Notes: generated from the letters alone by a model not told the origin. A stretch of DNA of 64,000 bases from Entoloma clypeatum (GCA_963565915.1 OY751488.1:4464001-4528000), one strand, 5' to 3'; counted from the first letter of the stretch, positions 11,889-22,170 are shown. Program-made: numbers and translations.

Positions 11889-12258
11889 TGTTACGGACTA
11901 ACGACTACGGACATATACGCTTACTTTTTCACTTTTACTCATCGGCCCCCGCTTACACATATCGTATTATACTTTATTTCCTTTAGTATACTTCGCTCCC
12001 GCACTGACTCGCTTTCCGCAGCTGTCTGACTCATTCCGCAGTCAGCTTACTCATTAGTACATAGCCTTCCGCAGTCGCCTTACTCATGCGCACTGCCTTC
12101 CGCAGTTACTGACTCATTCGCTACCGCTCATAGTCAGTACTATATAAACCTCATGTACCATAGCTACATTCCTTAGATTTAGCAATCACATTGCTCTTCG
12201 CCTTTCCACTTTCCTGCATACTCTGCCCGAACCTTGGAATGGTTTGTTAAGCATAACA
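11889..12258 (+). repeat. 3' LTR of gypsy-2a
   Basis: 370 bp, nearly identical to 5857-6226 (I see only scattered single-base differences such as CGT/TGT and GCG/GCA), so insertion was fairly recent. Preceded by the purine tract GAGGAGAGGAACA and followed by the target duplication CATAG. Confidence 0.95.
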
Positions 12259-12817
12259 CATAGATCTTTTGTTCAGGTTTTTCTTTCATCCATGCAGCAA
12301 TTGCAATGGGTTTCTTGTTTTTTGATGCCAAGAGCTCATCAAATTTCTTCCTCATGACTCCTGCTAGGGTCTTCTTGAACCTGATCATTTCGATATCCAA
12401 GGTTCCTTTTTCCCAATCAATCTTCAGGTTGTATTGTTTTAACCATGGTAACCCCAAAATGGCGGTTTCCTTTCCAAGTCCAGTGACCAAGAATCTGATG
12501 TCAAGTTCTTTGTCATCAATCCAGATCTTCTTCCATGTGCAATGGGTGATTGTCCCTTCTTTGTTCTTTGTTCCATCCACATTGAACATGCGAATGGGCT
12601 TTAGTAACAGAATAAGCTCCATTCGGTTGGCTGTGGCAAACCTCTGATCCAAGAAGGTTCCTCCTGCTCCTGAGTCTATCAGGGTGTTTATCTTTAGTTT
12701 CTCATTGATGCTTTCTCCTTCTCCTGACATTGAAATGGAGATCAAAAAAGATTTGTCATTCATGTCGGCTACAATTACAGGGGATAGGGAGATTGAAAAC
12801 TGAGCTGGGGCTGACAT
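12259..12817 (-). pseudogene. gypsy-1 protease segment (separated from RT by gypsy-2a)
   Basis: An open frame of about 185 codons begins at 12817 and is interrupted at the CATAG target site where gypsy-2a is inserted. It contains the retropepsin signature LIDSGAGGTFLDQRFA (catalytic Asp in DSG) and the second conserved strand AILGLPWLKQYN about 85 residues later. After removal of gypsy-2a the frame continues directly into the linker upstream of RT at 5851. The protease core itself has no stop, unlike the flanking gag and RT parts. Confidence 0.88.
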
Positions 12818-12906
12818 CGGTACAGGCCGCTTTATTGAAAACCCTGTTTCTCCATCTTGGAGATTAAGGCGTCTTGTTCCTCATTTGGTAAGTCCTTGAA
12901 AATGCC

Positions 12907-13934
12907 TCAGATATGGGCATATGCATCGGAAGCTTTCTTGAACATGTTGTTCACAACCGGGGTCTTTCCTCCTTTGTGTGCATCAGCACGGTGTCCTGCC
13001 TGATGGCAGACGAAGCACAACCCTTTTTTGAAGTGGTCATCTCTCTCTTCGGCAGTCAGCCAGTCGATGTCCATGGTGTTTGGGTCTGGGGCGAAGTGCG
13101 TGTTTCGGGGTGCAGGGTTATAATTAACCTTGAACTTCTTCCTTCCTCCATCAGGTCTAAGCCTTTGAGAGACTGCCTTGGCTCTCCTCTACTGGTTGTC
13201 CAATCTGGATGCCGTGGTGTACCATTCATCAACTGTTCCTGGGATTTTGTCAAGGCCCAAGATCTTGTCCCGGAGCGTGTGTGGCAATGCCTCCATGAAG
13301 TAATCCTTGAGAGATTGCTCCTCTGTGATCAAACTCTCTGCAACCCATAGTTTGAATTTTTCTACAAATTCATCGGCTGTCGTGCCTTCCATTTTCTGCA
13401 TTTTCATCATAGTCAACGTGTCTCCTTCTTTGTCAACCGGGGAAAATGATTTCCTCAATTTTTTGATAAAGTCTGCATACTTTGGGTACATGGCAACTCC
13501 GGTGGTGGTGATGTCCCTGTGCCAGGACTCCTTCCACGGCCTGGCAGTTCCTCCTTTCATGTATGAGACAGTGAAGAGGATTTTCTTTTTGTCAGAGTTG
13601 TAGATGTCATCGTTCATTTCCAGGTATAGGTTCGCATCGAACAAAAATTCCAACAGTTTTCTTCTGTCTCCATTGAAGATCGCCAGCGGCCTGATCTTGA
13701 TCTCTTTGTCTGGGGTTCTTGCCTGAGAAGTCATTTCTACAGGTGCTGGTTTAACTGGGGTGTCTGGGGTCTTTGGTGCAGCAACAGCAACAGCTGGCGG
13801 TGGTTGGATTCGTCTCGGAGAGAGGTAAGAGGGTGTCGTGGGGTTGACTGGTACAAAAGAGGAGGTTACTCTTCTGTACGGTGTCGGCGGTTGTCGTGGT
13901 GTGATGGGTGCGTCAGAGATAAGGCCTCAAGGCC
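12907..13934 (-). pseudogene. gypsy-1 gag, N-terminally truncated
   Basis: The frame runs from the breakpoint with the LTR fragment (13935) through a proline-rich N-terminal part, a gag-like domain (IRPLAIFNGDRRKLLEFL, AETWLE-type helices) and a C-terminal finger CFVCHQAGHRADAH. A single TAG at about 13190 (CAG TAG AGG) interrupts an otherwise continuous frame that ends TGA at 12907-12909. The finger has the C-x2-C-x4-H spacing of a retroviral knuckle but ends in His and not Cys. Because 13935 joins directly to LTR sequence, the start of gag, the primer-binding site and two thirds of the 5' LTR are deleted. Confidence 0.85.
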
Positions 13935-14111
13935 ATGAGTCAGAGATAACAAGTGAAAATGTAGCTAAAAGGGGAATTGTCCGAGTCATAGCGCTGATAG
14001 AGGGGACATGTGTCCCAGGGTCATCGGAGTTAAGTGAAACAGGGTCGGATAGGAATCAAGGGTTGAAGGGTTGTGTGAAGGTGCATAGGAAGAGAGTGAA
14101 AAAGTGTAACA
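13935..14111 (-). repeat. 5' LTR of gypsy-1, 177-bp remnant
   Basis: Matches the last 177 bp of the left LTR (1647-1823) and ends GTGTAACA followed by the target duplication CCCAC. The inner 332 bp and the primer-binding site are missing. The sequence TCAGAGATAA occurs on both sides of the breakpoint (near 13913 and 13940), so a short-repeat deletion is likely. Confidence 0.85.
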
Positions 14112-14134
14112 CCCACCTCCACTCCACCTGGCTC

Positions 14135-14665
14135 CACTTCCGCCCAATGGCCACTACCGCTGCTCAACGACCTCCCTTCACACCCAACACCCCCCTCTAA
14201 TGCCCCTTCATGCCCAACGGCCGCCTCACATGCCCAACGGTCCCTACTAGCACCCAATGGCCCCCTCTAATGCCCAACGGCCTCCCTGCATGCCCAACAG
14301 CTGCCCCTCATGCCCAATGGCCTCCCTTCACGCCCAATGGCCACCCATCATGCCCAATGGCCCCCTCTACCGCCCAACGGCCTCCCTGCGGCCCAACACC
14401 CCCTCTTGTGCCCAACAGTGCCCTTTAATGCCCAGCGCCCTCCCTTTGTGCCAAACGACTGCCCATCATGTGCAACAGCCGCCTCTAATGCCCAAGGTCC
14501 CTCTCATGTGCGCAACAGCCGCCCCTCGTGCGCAACAGCCCACTCTCGCATCCAGCGGCCTCCTCTCATGACCAACGGCCCCTCACTCGGGCCCCACAGC
14601 CTCAACTCATGCCCAACGGCCCCCTCACTCGTGTCCAACGGCGTCGTCTCGTGCCCAACACATGT
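14135..14665 (+). repeat. C-rich minisatellite of hAT copy A
   Basis: Imperfect tandem units of about 30 bp built on GCCCAACGGCC plus CCCTCxxAT spacers. Open frames over it give repetitive Pro/Asn/Ala text and are not genes. The inverted counterpart is in copy B at 19655-20310, which is longer, so unit number has changed while the flanks stayed nearly identical. Confidence 0.9.
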
Positions 14666-14871
14666 TTTTACATTATTAGTGTATTACCGTAGTTACAACC
14701 GGTCTAGACCAGTTTGGACCAGTCTGGTCCCAGCAAAATGACATGCTGAGACTGGTTCCCCCTGGTTCGGTCTTGGTCTATTGTATTTCTGAGTGATTGA
14801 AAGACTGGTCCGGTCTCGGTCCACCCGTTTTTGGGGCAAAAGACCGAACCAAACCAAACCCTCAAACACTA

Positions 14872-15291
14872 GCTGTGGTATGTCTATTATTTACATTACT
14901 ATACTTTACATTTCCTTTCTTTTCCATCTCTCTTTCAATACCTCTGACCTCCGACGACCTCCAACCGTACTCCGCATTGGAGTGCATGTCGGAGCGATGA
15001 TTTATACCACCACATGCACACTTCCGATTTACATATTCCATTCCCATCCCTACTCCCAATCTTTGTTGTATTTCAACATTCCTCTCCTCATTTCCAATTT
15101 TCATTGTCTATATAGTTGTCTAGCTTGCAAGGGAATCCTCAGAACTTTCTCTTTGGATTTTCCTTGCAAGGTACATCTTGTATTGTACTTCATAGAGTCT
15201 AATTTAACTTTGGATTTCCCTTGCAAGTCATCCGACATCAGAGTTGCTTCGGAGGACTTCGGAGTTGTTGGATCGTAAGGTCGCCCTTACA
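14872..15291 (+). repeat. 5' LTR of gypsy-3, truncated by hAT copy A
   Basis: Matches the 3' part of the LTR at 38285-38788 from GCTGTGGTA onward and ends GGTCGCCCTTACA at 15291. The first part of the LTR lies beyond copy A, outside the window. Confidence 0.88.
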
Positions 15292-15303
15292 GTAGAAAGT
15301 TCT
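15109..15303 (+). promoter_or_regulatory. gypsy-3 TATA box, RNA 5' end and self-priming site
   Basis: TATATAG at 15109-15115 is followed 32 bp later by AGAACTTTCT (15141-15150). The exact reverse complement AGAAAGTTCT stands at 15294-15303, 2 nt after the LTR end. Spacing and geometry equal those in gypsy-2, although the sequences are unrelated. The relative at 26599 has the same pair at 26908-26917 and 27038-27047. This again indicates self-priming. Confidence 0.8.
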
Positions 15304-17292
15304 CTCTAAATGGACCAGGTACAAATTGTACCATTGAAGCCATTCCACGCTTCGGAGTTGACGACACGGACTCAAGTCCCCTCCGATTCTGGTACATCTG
15401 ATGCCCCTTCCAATCCCTCTTTCCACTGCTCTGCCTACCACTCTGTAACTGGTGACTCTGTATCGCACATAGAAATGGATGACCCTGAACATCTTGCTGC
15501 ACTCAAACACAAGTTCCAGGAACACCGCCAAACCCTCACCAACATTACTACTCAACCATTCCCAACCCCAACCCGATTCCCCCTCCAGCGGAGGCCCCAG
15601 TTCTGGCCTTCCTGGGCAATGGCACGGGTACTCCCGCGGGTATGACAACACCAACCCGTACCTGTACCCGCATGGGTAGCAACCCATCGACCCGCAGGTA
15701 GATGCAGCACAGGTACGCACAGGTGTTCACAGTAGAAAAAACATGTATTTAAACTACCAAAAAAAAAACTACGAGACACGTGCAGGATGCACACGTTATA
15801 CTACACCCTACTGGGGACTTGTTGTTCCCAGCCCCATCCTCCCAGCCCCACTCTTCTCCTCCAGGTGTGAGTGGGGCGTGATGCATGGCCATTCAGGGCC
15901 TGGGCGCAAGTGGGGGCTGGTGAGCACGAGAGGTGCCCGTTGGGGCGAGTGGCGGCTGTTGGGCATGTGGGGGGGCGGTTGGGCGCATGTGGGGACCGTT
16001 GGGCACGAGAGGTGCCCATTGGGTGGCGAGAGATGGCTGTTGGCGCGGCGGTGGGGGCGAGACGTGACCGTTGAGAGCGGCAGATGGTCGTTGGGTGTTT
16101 GGGCAAGAGCCAGCCTTGGGCACCAGGTGTGGGCATTGGCGAAGAGTCCCGAGGCAGTGCCATGTCAGAGCGTGACATGTGACGGGTACTGCCAGGGGTC
16201 GCGGGTTGCGAAAACACACCCCGTACCCTGACCCATTGATACCCCAACCCATAACCTGAGGGGGTTACACTGACCCGTGCCATTGCCTAGGCCTTCCTGC
16301 CAGCTCTGATCATGCCTGCCAATCCAGGTGTATGTCGGGCCAAACCCGCGACTCTGTCAGACTTCAACAGAGCGCATACCACTGGTTGGACTTTCCTTAA
16401 TTCTTGTGAACTGTATATGGGACTGGTTCCAGAACAGTTTGCAGACGATCATGCTAGGATCTATTGGGCACTTTTCTTCATGAAGAGTGGACGTGCTGTG
16501 TGCTTTGCCAACCACATTATCCAACAAGAGCATTGTACCGGAGCTCCGTGCCACCAGACCTGGGTACAGTTCCGAACCAAGTTCATCACGGAGTTCACTC
16601 CGAAAAATGAAGAACAAGATGCACGGCTTATTCTTGAGGGAGAAGCCTACTACCAAGGAAGTCAAGATGTGGAGGCTTACATTGATGACTTCAAAGATTA
16701 TGTTGAAAATACTGGGTACAATGAAGGAATGAATGTAGTCCTCAAGTTCCAACATGGGCTCTGATCCAACATTCAGTCCGAAATTGCTACACTAACTTTC
16801 GGATGACTGGCGGATGATGATCCAGATGTGTGGTATACAGCCGCATGAGTCAATGATGATAATTGGATTGCCAACAAAGCTTTCAAGTCCACAGTTCCGA
16901 CATGCCCTAACCCTTTCAGCGCTGCTCTGACCGCACCGAAGGCAGCAGCAGGATCTGTCTTTCCCTGACCTTTCATCCCCTATATTCCATGTGCACCTCC
17001 AACAGTCACTGCTCCAGCTCTGACCATCTGCGACCCCAATGCAATGGACATTGATGCCTCTCGTGTTAGGGGTAAGAACACCAATGTATGCTTCAGATGT
17101 GGTAAGACAGGTCACTTCAGTCATGAGTGTCTGCTCTGATTTGACGTCCGATTCATGATGTCAGATGAACAGGAGGAGTATGTGATGGGCCAACTGGCTG
17201 CTAAAGATGCAGTGGCATCCATTTCCAACGTTACCAGAGCATCGGAGCAAGCAGAAGATAAACAAGAGGATTTTTCCCCCAACAACAAGTGA
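15304..17292 (+). pseudogene. gypsy-3 gag, interrupted by a MITE and by stops
   Basis: Similar along its length to the intact gag at 27083-28339. After removal of the insertion at 15613-16289 the capsid-like region continues (ANPGVxRAKPATLSDF, FLNSCELYMGL, WALFFMKSGRA). A zinc knuckle CFRCGKTGHFSHEC is near 17090-17135. Stops such as TGA at 16846-16848 correspond to CGA in the intact relative. The likely start ATG is also altered compared with 27083. Confidence 0.85.
15613..16289. mobile_element. 677-bp hAT-type MITE in gypsy-3 gag
   Basis: Terminal inverted repeats TGGGCAATGGCACGGGT (left) and TAGGCAATGGCACGGGT (right, reverse complement) differ at one base. They are flanked by a perfect 8-bp target duplication GGCCTTCC (15605-15612, 16290-16297). 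Both features fit the hAT superfamily. There is no coding capacity. The interior (about 15905-16120) holds GTTGGGC-type minisatellite sequence resembling that of the larger hAT copies, although the TIRs differ. Confidence 0.9.
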
Positions 17293-17399
17293 ACGGTGTG
17301 CCCTTGTTGTCCACTAGCAATCGTTATGCTTCCTTGTCTATAGATGAATCAGAATTTACTTCTTCTCCCTATGACTCGGCGCAGAATGAACCCTCAGTC

Positions 17400-19440
17400 A
17401 CACCTACCCCAACTCTGAAAGTCATCCAACCCCGACTCTGAAAATGGGAACAACAGCTTCCGAAAAAAATACATCCTGGCCTCCAACAGCTCCGACAACG
17501 CTATTGAACTAGATGTTGTTCTGGAGACAACAGATACTAAGGATACCCTTTCCCAAAAGGCCCTCCTTGATAGCAGAGCAACCAGCTCCTTCATTGACCA
17601 CTCTCTGGTAGAGAAACATCAATTCAGTACCTGACGGCTACAACGGGCAATCCCTGTTTACAATGTTGACGGTACTCCGAACAATGCCAGAGTGATATTG
17701 GAGGTCCTGGATGTGATACTCCAATACCAGGATCACACGGAGCAGACCCAGCTTGCAGTAACTGGACTGGAAAAGCAGGATATTGTACTTGGATTCACAT
17801 GGCTCACAATCCCAAGGTAGATTGGACCTCCTGGGAGGTGAAAATGAGTCGATGTCTGGTTCGATGTTGGACTTGCCAACTGAAGGCCACTCAGGAGCAG
17901 AAGATCCACAAATTCGAACAGGCGCGTATCTGCACTTGTCAGATGGGTCCGACACCAGATGCGGGATTAGTGGAAGAGGCTCCATGAGGCCGTTGGGTGG
18001 AAGATGCAAGTGAGGATGAAGAACAATCATCAGATGAGCTGTCGGAAGACGAAGCGGAGGAAGAGGAAGAAGACAAGTTCAAAGACAGAGATCACCTCTT
18101 TGTCGGAGCCCTACCTCCGACGTCAGAATTCGTTCGAGCATCGTCAACCACCTCACAATGCCTATTGGAGGTGTTCCTCCAAAACCAAAAACCCAAGTCT
18201 TTTCATGACTCTGTACCTAATCATTTACATGATTTTGAAGACATATTTTCCAAGACCTTCTTCAACAATCTGCCAGAGGAACATGTGTGGGACCATGCCA
18301 TTGAGCTGATCCCCGATGCAACTCTGACAGATTGCAAGGTGTATCTGCTCACTCCGAAGGAACAGAAGGAGCTTGACGCGTTTTTGGAAGAAAATCTGGG
18401 TGGATCCGACCTTCAAAATCTCTGATGGCCTCTCCGGTCTTTTTCATCAAGAAGAAGGACGGTTCCCTCCAACTCATTCAGGATTATTGATTGCTTAATT
18501 CCAAGACTATCAAAAACATTCACCAAACACGAATGGGGCTACAATAATGTCCAAATCAAACCTGGAGATGAATGGAAAGCAGCTTTCTGGACAAACCAGG
18601 GACTCTTCGAACCTCTTGTGATGTTCTTTGGACTCACTAATAGCCCTTCAACCTTTCAGACTATGATGAACGACATCCTACAAGATCTTATTATTGAAGG
18701 TGGAGTATGTGTTTACCTTGACAATATTCTCATATTTACATCGGACCTGTCGGAGCATTGCAGGATCACATGCATAGTATTAGAGCACCTCTGACAACAC
18801 AGGTTGTATCTCAAACCGGAGAAGTGTGAATTTGAACAGACACAGATTGAATACCTTGGCCTTATTATCGAGAAAGGCCATGTTGAAATGGACCCCGTGT
18901 TTCATCCAAGGATTCTCCAACATTGCGCATCCACTGTTCCGACTCACAATCAAGGGCTGTGTATGGTCCTGGGATGACAAGGAAGTGGGGGCCTTTGGAG
19001 ATCTGAAGTGGAGGATCACCTCTGCTCCGATACTTGTCCTCCCCAACAACAGCAAAGGAGTGGCGAGTCGAAGCAGATAGCTCCAATTTTGCAACTGGAG
19101 CAGTACTGTCTCAACCATCGGAGGACGGTAAGTGGCACCCTGTCGCATTTTATTCCAAAAGCCTTAGCCCAGTGGAACACGACTACAAAATTCACAACAA
19201 GGAAATGCTGGCCATAATCTGTGCACTGGAGGAATGGTGACACTTTCTGGAGGGAGTGGAGGAGATGGTGGAAATTTGGACCGATCACAAAAACCTCAAA
19301 TACTTCATGACCGTCCAGAAGCTCAATCGGAGACAGGCACGGTGGCCTCTATACCTAGCGCGCTTCAATTTCAAGATGCACCATTGTCCAGGTAAGTCGG
19401 TGGGGAAGTCCGATGCACTGTTGTGTTGGGTGGACCACGG
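17400..19440 (+). pseudogene. gypsy-3 pol, protease to RNase H (degraded)
   Basis: Protease relic LLDSRATSSFIDHSL (about 17565-17610) has Arg where the DSGA motif needs Gly. RT pieces include [49 protein letters not shown] and VCVYLDNILIF; the catalytic YLDD has become YLDN. Two internal deletions (near 18500 and 18895) remove the RT segment before GYNNV and the thumb region. RNase H (about 19030-19440) reads VEADSSNFATGAVL and KSVGKSDALL. It ends exactly at the hAT copy B insertion and continues as integrase at 36643. Confidence 0.88.
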
Positions 19441-19654
19441 TAGTGTTTGAGGGTTCAGTTCAGTTCGGTTTTTTGCCCCAAAAACGGGTGGACCAAGACC
19501 GGACCGGTCTTTCAATCACTCAGAAATACAATAGACCAAGACCGAACCAGGGGGAACCGGTCTCAGCATGTCATTTTGCTGGGACCAGACCGGTCCAAAC
19601 TGGTCTAGACCGGTCGTAACTACGGTAATACACTAATAATGTAAAAACATGTGT

Positions 19655-20310
19655 TGGGCACGAGACGACGCCGTTGGACACGAGTGAGGGGGCCGTTGGG
19701 CATGAGTCGAGGCTGTGGGGCCCGAGTGAGGGGCTATTGGTCATGAGAGGAGGCCGCTGGACGTGAGAGTGGGCCGTTGCGCACGAGTGGGGAGCGTTGG
19801 GCGCGAGAAGGTGCTGTTGGGCATTAGAGAGGGCCATTGCGTGCTAGTACAGGCCGTTGGGCACGAGGGGCGGCCATTGGGCACACGAGGGGGACCTTGG
19901 GCATTAGAGGCAGCCGTTGCACTGATGGGTGGTTGTTTGGCACAAAGGGAGGGCACTGGGCGTTAAAGGGCACTGTTGGGCACAAGAGGGGGTGTTGGGC
20001 CACAGGGAGGCTGTTGGGTGGTAGAGGGGGCCGTTGGGCATGATGGGCAGCCATTGGGCATGCAAAGGGTCCGTTGGGCGCAAAGGAAGGCCATTGGGCA
20101 CGAGGGGCAGCTGTTGGGCATGCAGGGAGGCCGTTGGGCGTTAGAGGGGGCCATTGGGCGCTAGTAGGGGCCGTTGGGCACATGAGGTGGCAGTTGGGTG
20201 TGAAGGGGCATTAGAGGGGGGCGTTGGGCATGAAGGGAGGCCGTTGGGCATTAGAGGGGGCCGTTGGGCACGAGGGGCGGCCATTGTGCAGTGGTAGTGG
20301 CCATTGGGCG
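19655..20310 (-). repeat. G-rich minisatellite of hAT copy B
   Basis: Inverse of the copy A minisatellite: units of about 30 bp around GGCCGTTGGGCAxxAG, more units than in copy A. Long open frames over it are artefacts of the repeat. The G-rich strand has many GGG runs. Confidence 0.9.
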
Positions 20311-20784
20311 GAAGTGGAGCCAGGTGGAGTGGAGGTGGGGGGATAAAAGAAGTGTGGGAACGTTTCGTTGGCTGTCTGTCGAATTATGGTTCGAGTTTTG
20401 GTGATTGCTGAAAGTGCTTGGCAGTCGATGCCGAGCGATGAGCATCAATGAAACATAAGGCCTCGATGCCCAAACCGTGGCATCACAGGCCGCAAGATAG
20501 CTTTGAACTTATGGATAGATGTATATAGAGTCATAAAAAGTATATATATAGTTGGGAACTCAAGCTATGTATACTAGAGAATCTGTATTCTAAAATGATG
20601 CATCAAAACACACTGTAAATTGTGATGAACAGTGCATCATCATGGGTTTTTTCAAACACAAAAACAACCTTTTCTTACTTCCTCCCTTCCACAACCACTG
20701 TAGTCTATATGTACTGTATATATACCATTGTAACATTAGTGTCGTTCAAAGTTGTCATTATTTGTCACTTATTGGCCACTTACT

Positions 20785-20839
20785 AATAAGTGAGACAATA
20801 AGTAGCCAATAGTATTGGCTACTTATTGTCTCACTTATT
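20785..20839. repeat. perfect 55-bp palindrome near the TIR
   Basis: Arms of 27 bp (20785-20811 and 20813-20839) are exact reverse complements around a single G at 20812. Each arm contains AATAAGTGAGACAATAAG. It lies 47 bp inside the left end of the 2.07-kb element, among other CACTTATT motifs. Confidence 0.95.
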
Positions 20840-21308
20840 TTGCCACTTATTTGATAAGGAAGACAAGAAGGAGGGCGATAAGTGGTGTGAATAAGAATAA
20901 TGAACTTGATTGACCATTATTCTTATTTGCCCACTTATTCGCTCACTTCTTGCCTTGCTTATTCAGTCACTTATTCTTGAATTCAAACTCCGATTAATCT
21001 CTGTTCTCATCCTCCACAACGACGACTTGCCGCACCCCCACCATGATGCTGTGCCCCTCCCTCACATACCACCACCACAACTCCATCACCACCCGCCGTC
21101 ACCACTCCCACGCCCACTCCCACATCAACTAACGCCACCAACCACCGCAAATCAACCACATCGGGCCCAAACGACCTCTGTCGTCGTTTGGGCTCTAGGT
21201 AATTTCTTTTCAACTTCTTTTCTTTTCATTTCAACGAACTAATGTTTTCATTAGGTTTTATCTACGTTATTTACCACAAGACGGCACACCCACACCCACA
21301 CCACTGCT

Positions 21309-22170
21309 ACGAGCACTTGCTCGTGGGGTGGGCGAAGACGAGGAGGGCGCAACGACAAAAAAGAAGGGGAGCCACGACGACAAAAACAATGGGACAGGAC
21401 CGCACCGACACCGATAACGAGGGGACAGAACAACATCAACAACAGGGACCAGGGGATAAAGACCGACGACGAGCAACACGACGATGACGACAACCACCAG
21501 AAGACGACGACAGGGACGGAGACGGAGACGGACAACGACACCACACGACCAACGGCGGGAGGACGGGACAAGAACGACGAATGACCACCGCCACAGCACC
21601 CCCGACCGCCGTCGTGAGCGACTGCTCGCGGTGTGGATCGCGCGTGCTAGCAGCCGACGACGAGGGACAACGGGATGAGGACAAGACACCCCCAACTGCC
21701 GTCGCGAGCGACTGCTCGCCGGGTGGAAACGGGGAGCAACAGGGGCAGGACAACAATGAAAAAAGGGCCCAAGAGACGTCATTGACGTCTCTTGAGCTGA
21801 GGTATGCTTCCTTTTCTCTTTTCATTTCATTGTTACTAAGACACTTTTTAGGTGCTACCGACGACGACGACTGGTGCCTCCTGACCCCTCCACTGCCAAC
21901 AACGGACGACACAGCTCCCGCCCCCACCGCTGCGAGCAACTGCTTGCAGGGTGAACGATGGTGTGAGGACAGGTGGCGACAAAACGAGGACGGCGACGGG
22001 GCACCATGACAAAACCATGGGAGGGGGCACGACAGAGTAACGACGATGAACAACGCAGCACCCGCCCCCAGCCCTGCGAGCAGAGGCTCGCGGGGTGGAA
22101 CATGGGTGCTAGGAGAGGTCGACGCAGAGGGAGAACGAGGGGAACGACGCCGCCGTGAACAACTGTTCGC
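21309..22170. repeat. six dispersed hairpin motifs, consensus GCGAGCAACTGCTCGC + GGGGTGG
   Basis: Copies at 21309-21324, about 21613-21630, 21704-21719, 21932-21947, 22076-22091 and 22155-22170, all in the same orientation. Each is an inverted repeat of 5-7 bp arms followed directly by a G-rich GGGGTGG-like tail. Spacing is irregular, so it is not a tandem array. Two further hairpins (CCCTCGCA...TGCGAGGG at about 22383-22403 and one near 22455) lie downstream. Function unknown. Confidence 0.75.

Larger units (their letters stand above)
5857..12258 (+). mobile_element. gypsy-2a: near-complete Ty3/gypsy chromovirus
   Basis: A 6.4-kb element with two 370-bp LTRs (5857-6226, 11889-12258) and a perfect CATAG target duplication (5852-5856, 12259-12263), inserted into gypsy-1. 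Order: LTR, self-complementary primer site, ATG-free leader, gag with two CCHC knuckles, pol (protease, RT, RNase H, integrase, chromodomain), a small third ORF, polypurine tract GAGGAGAGG, LTR. It has few lesions: TGA at 6908, 7989, 10908 and 11616 and a deletion of about 110 nt at the gag-pol junction. A related copy, gypsy-2b, is at 28493-35145. Confidence 0.95.
1315..14111 (-). mobile_element. gypsy-1: Ty3/gypsy chromovirus, minus strand, nested in hAT copy A
   Basis: Bounded by TGTTAC at 1315 and GTAACA at 14111 and flanked by the 5-bp duplication CCCAC (1310-1314 and 14112-14116). The uninterrupted target is present in hAT copy B near 20330-20345, which confirms the boundaries. Read on the minus strand the order is truncated 5' LTR, gag, protease, RT, RNase H, integrase, chromodomain, a third ORF, polypurine tract (a G6 run just right of 1823), 3' LTR. 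Gypsy-2a (5857-12258) is inserted between protease and RT. Several CGA-to-TGA-type stops and loss of the primer-binding site make it a dead copy. Confidence 0.9.
1..14871. mobile_element. hAT-type non-autonomous element, copy A (left end outside window)
   Basis: The right terminus ends in CAAACACTA at 14871. Its reverse complement, TAGTGTTTGAGGGTT, matches both ends of copy B. The element lies inside the 5' LTR of gypsy-3, which resumes at 14872 with GCTGTGGT, the likely 8-bp target. Positions about 179-1314 plus 14112-14871 form one arm that is repeated, inverted and almost identical, in copy B. Copy A was split by gypsy-1 at 1315-14111. Positions 1-178 have no counterpart in copy B, so they are either hAT interior lost from copy B or another element. 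I see no recognisable transposase. A 97-codon open frame (540-833, minus) is identical in both copies but matches no family I know. Confidence 0.75.
14872..19440 (+). mobile_element. gypsy-3, left part (degraded Ty3/gypsy element)
   Basis: Runs from a 5'-truncated LTR through primer site, gag, protease, RT and RNase H, then stops at the hAT copy B insertion. The text resumes at 36635: the peptide before the break ends VDHG and the one after begins (H)GDGSRDNE, with the 8-bp target GACCACGG/GACCATGG on either side. So 14872-19440 and 36635-39045 are one element. It is full of stops and small deletions and carries a hAT MITE at 15613-16289. Confidence 0.9.

Noticed and set aside
14210..14741. 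Long Pro/Asn/Ala-rich open frames over the minisatellite (also 19571-20183 minus)
   Set aside because: Several frames are open at once because the 30-bp unit lacks stops; no start context, introns or conservation.
14135..20310. Regular repeats resembling a CRISPR array
   Set aside because: Units are imperfect head-to-tail repeats without unique spacers, in a eukaryote.
21251..22053. Long minus-strand open frames in the 2.07-kb element
   Set aside because: Low-complexity Ser/Arg/Val text in GC-rich DNA, overlapping frames on both strands, no transposase motif.
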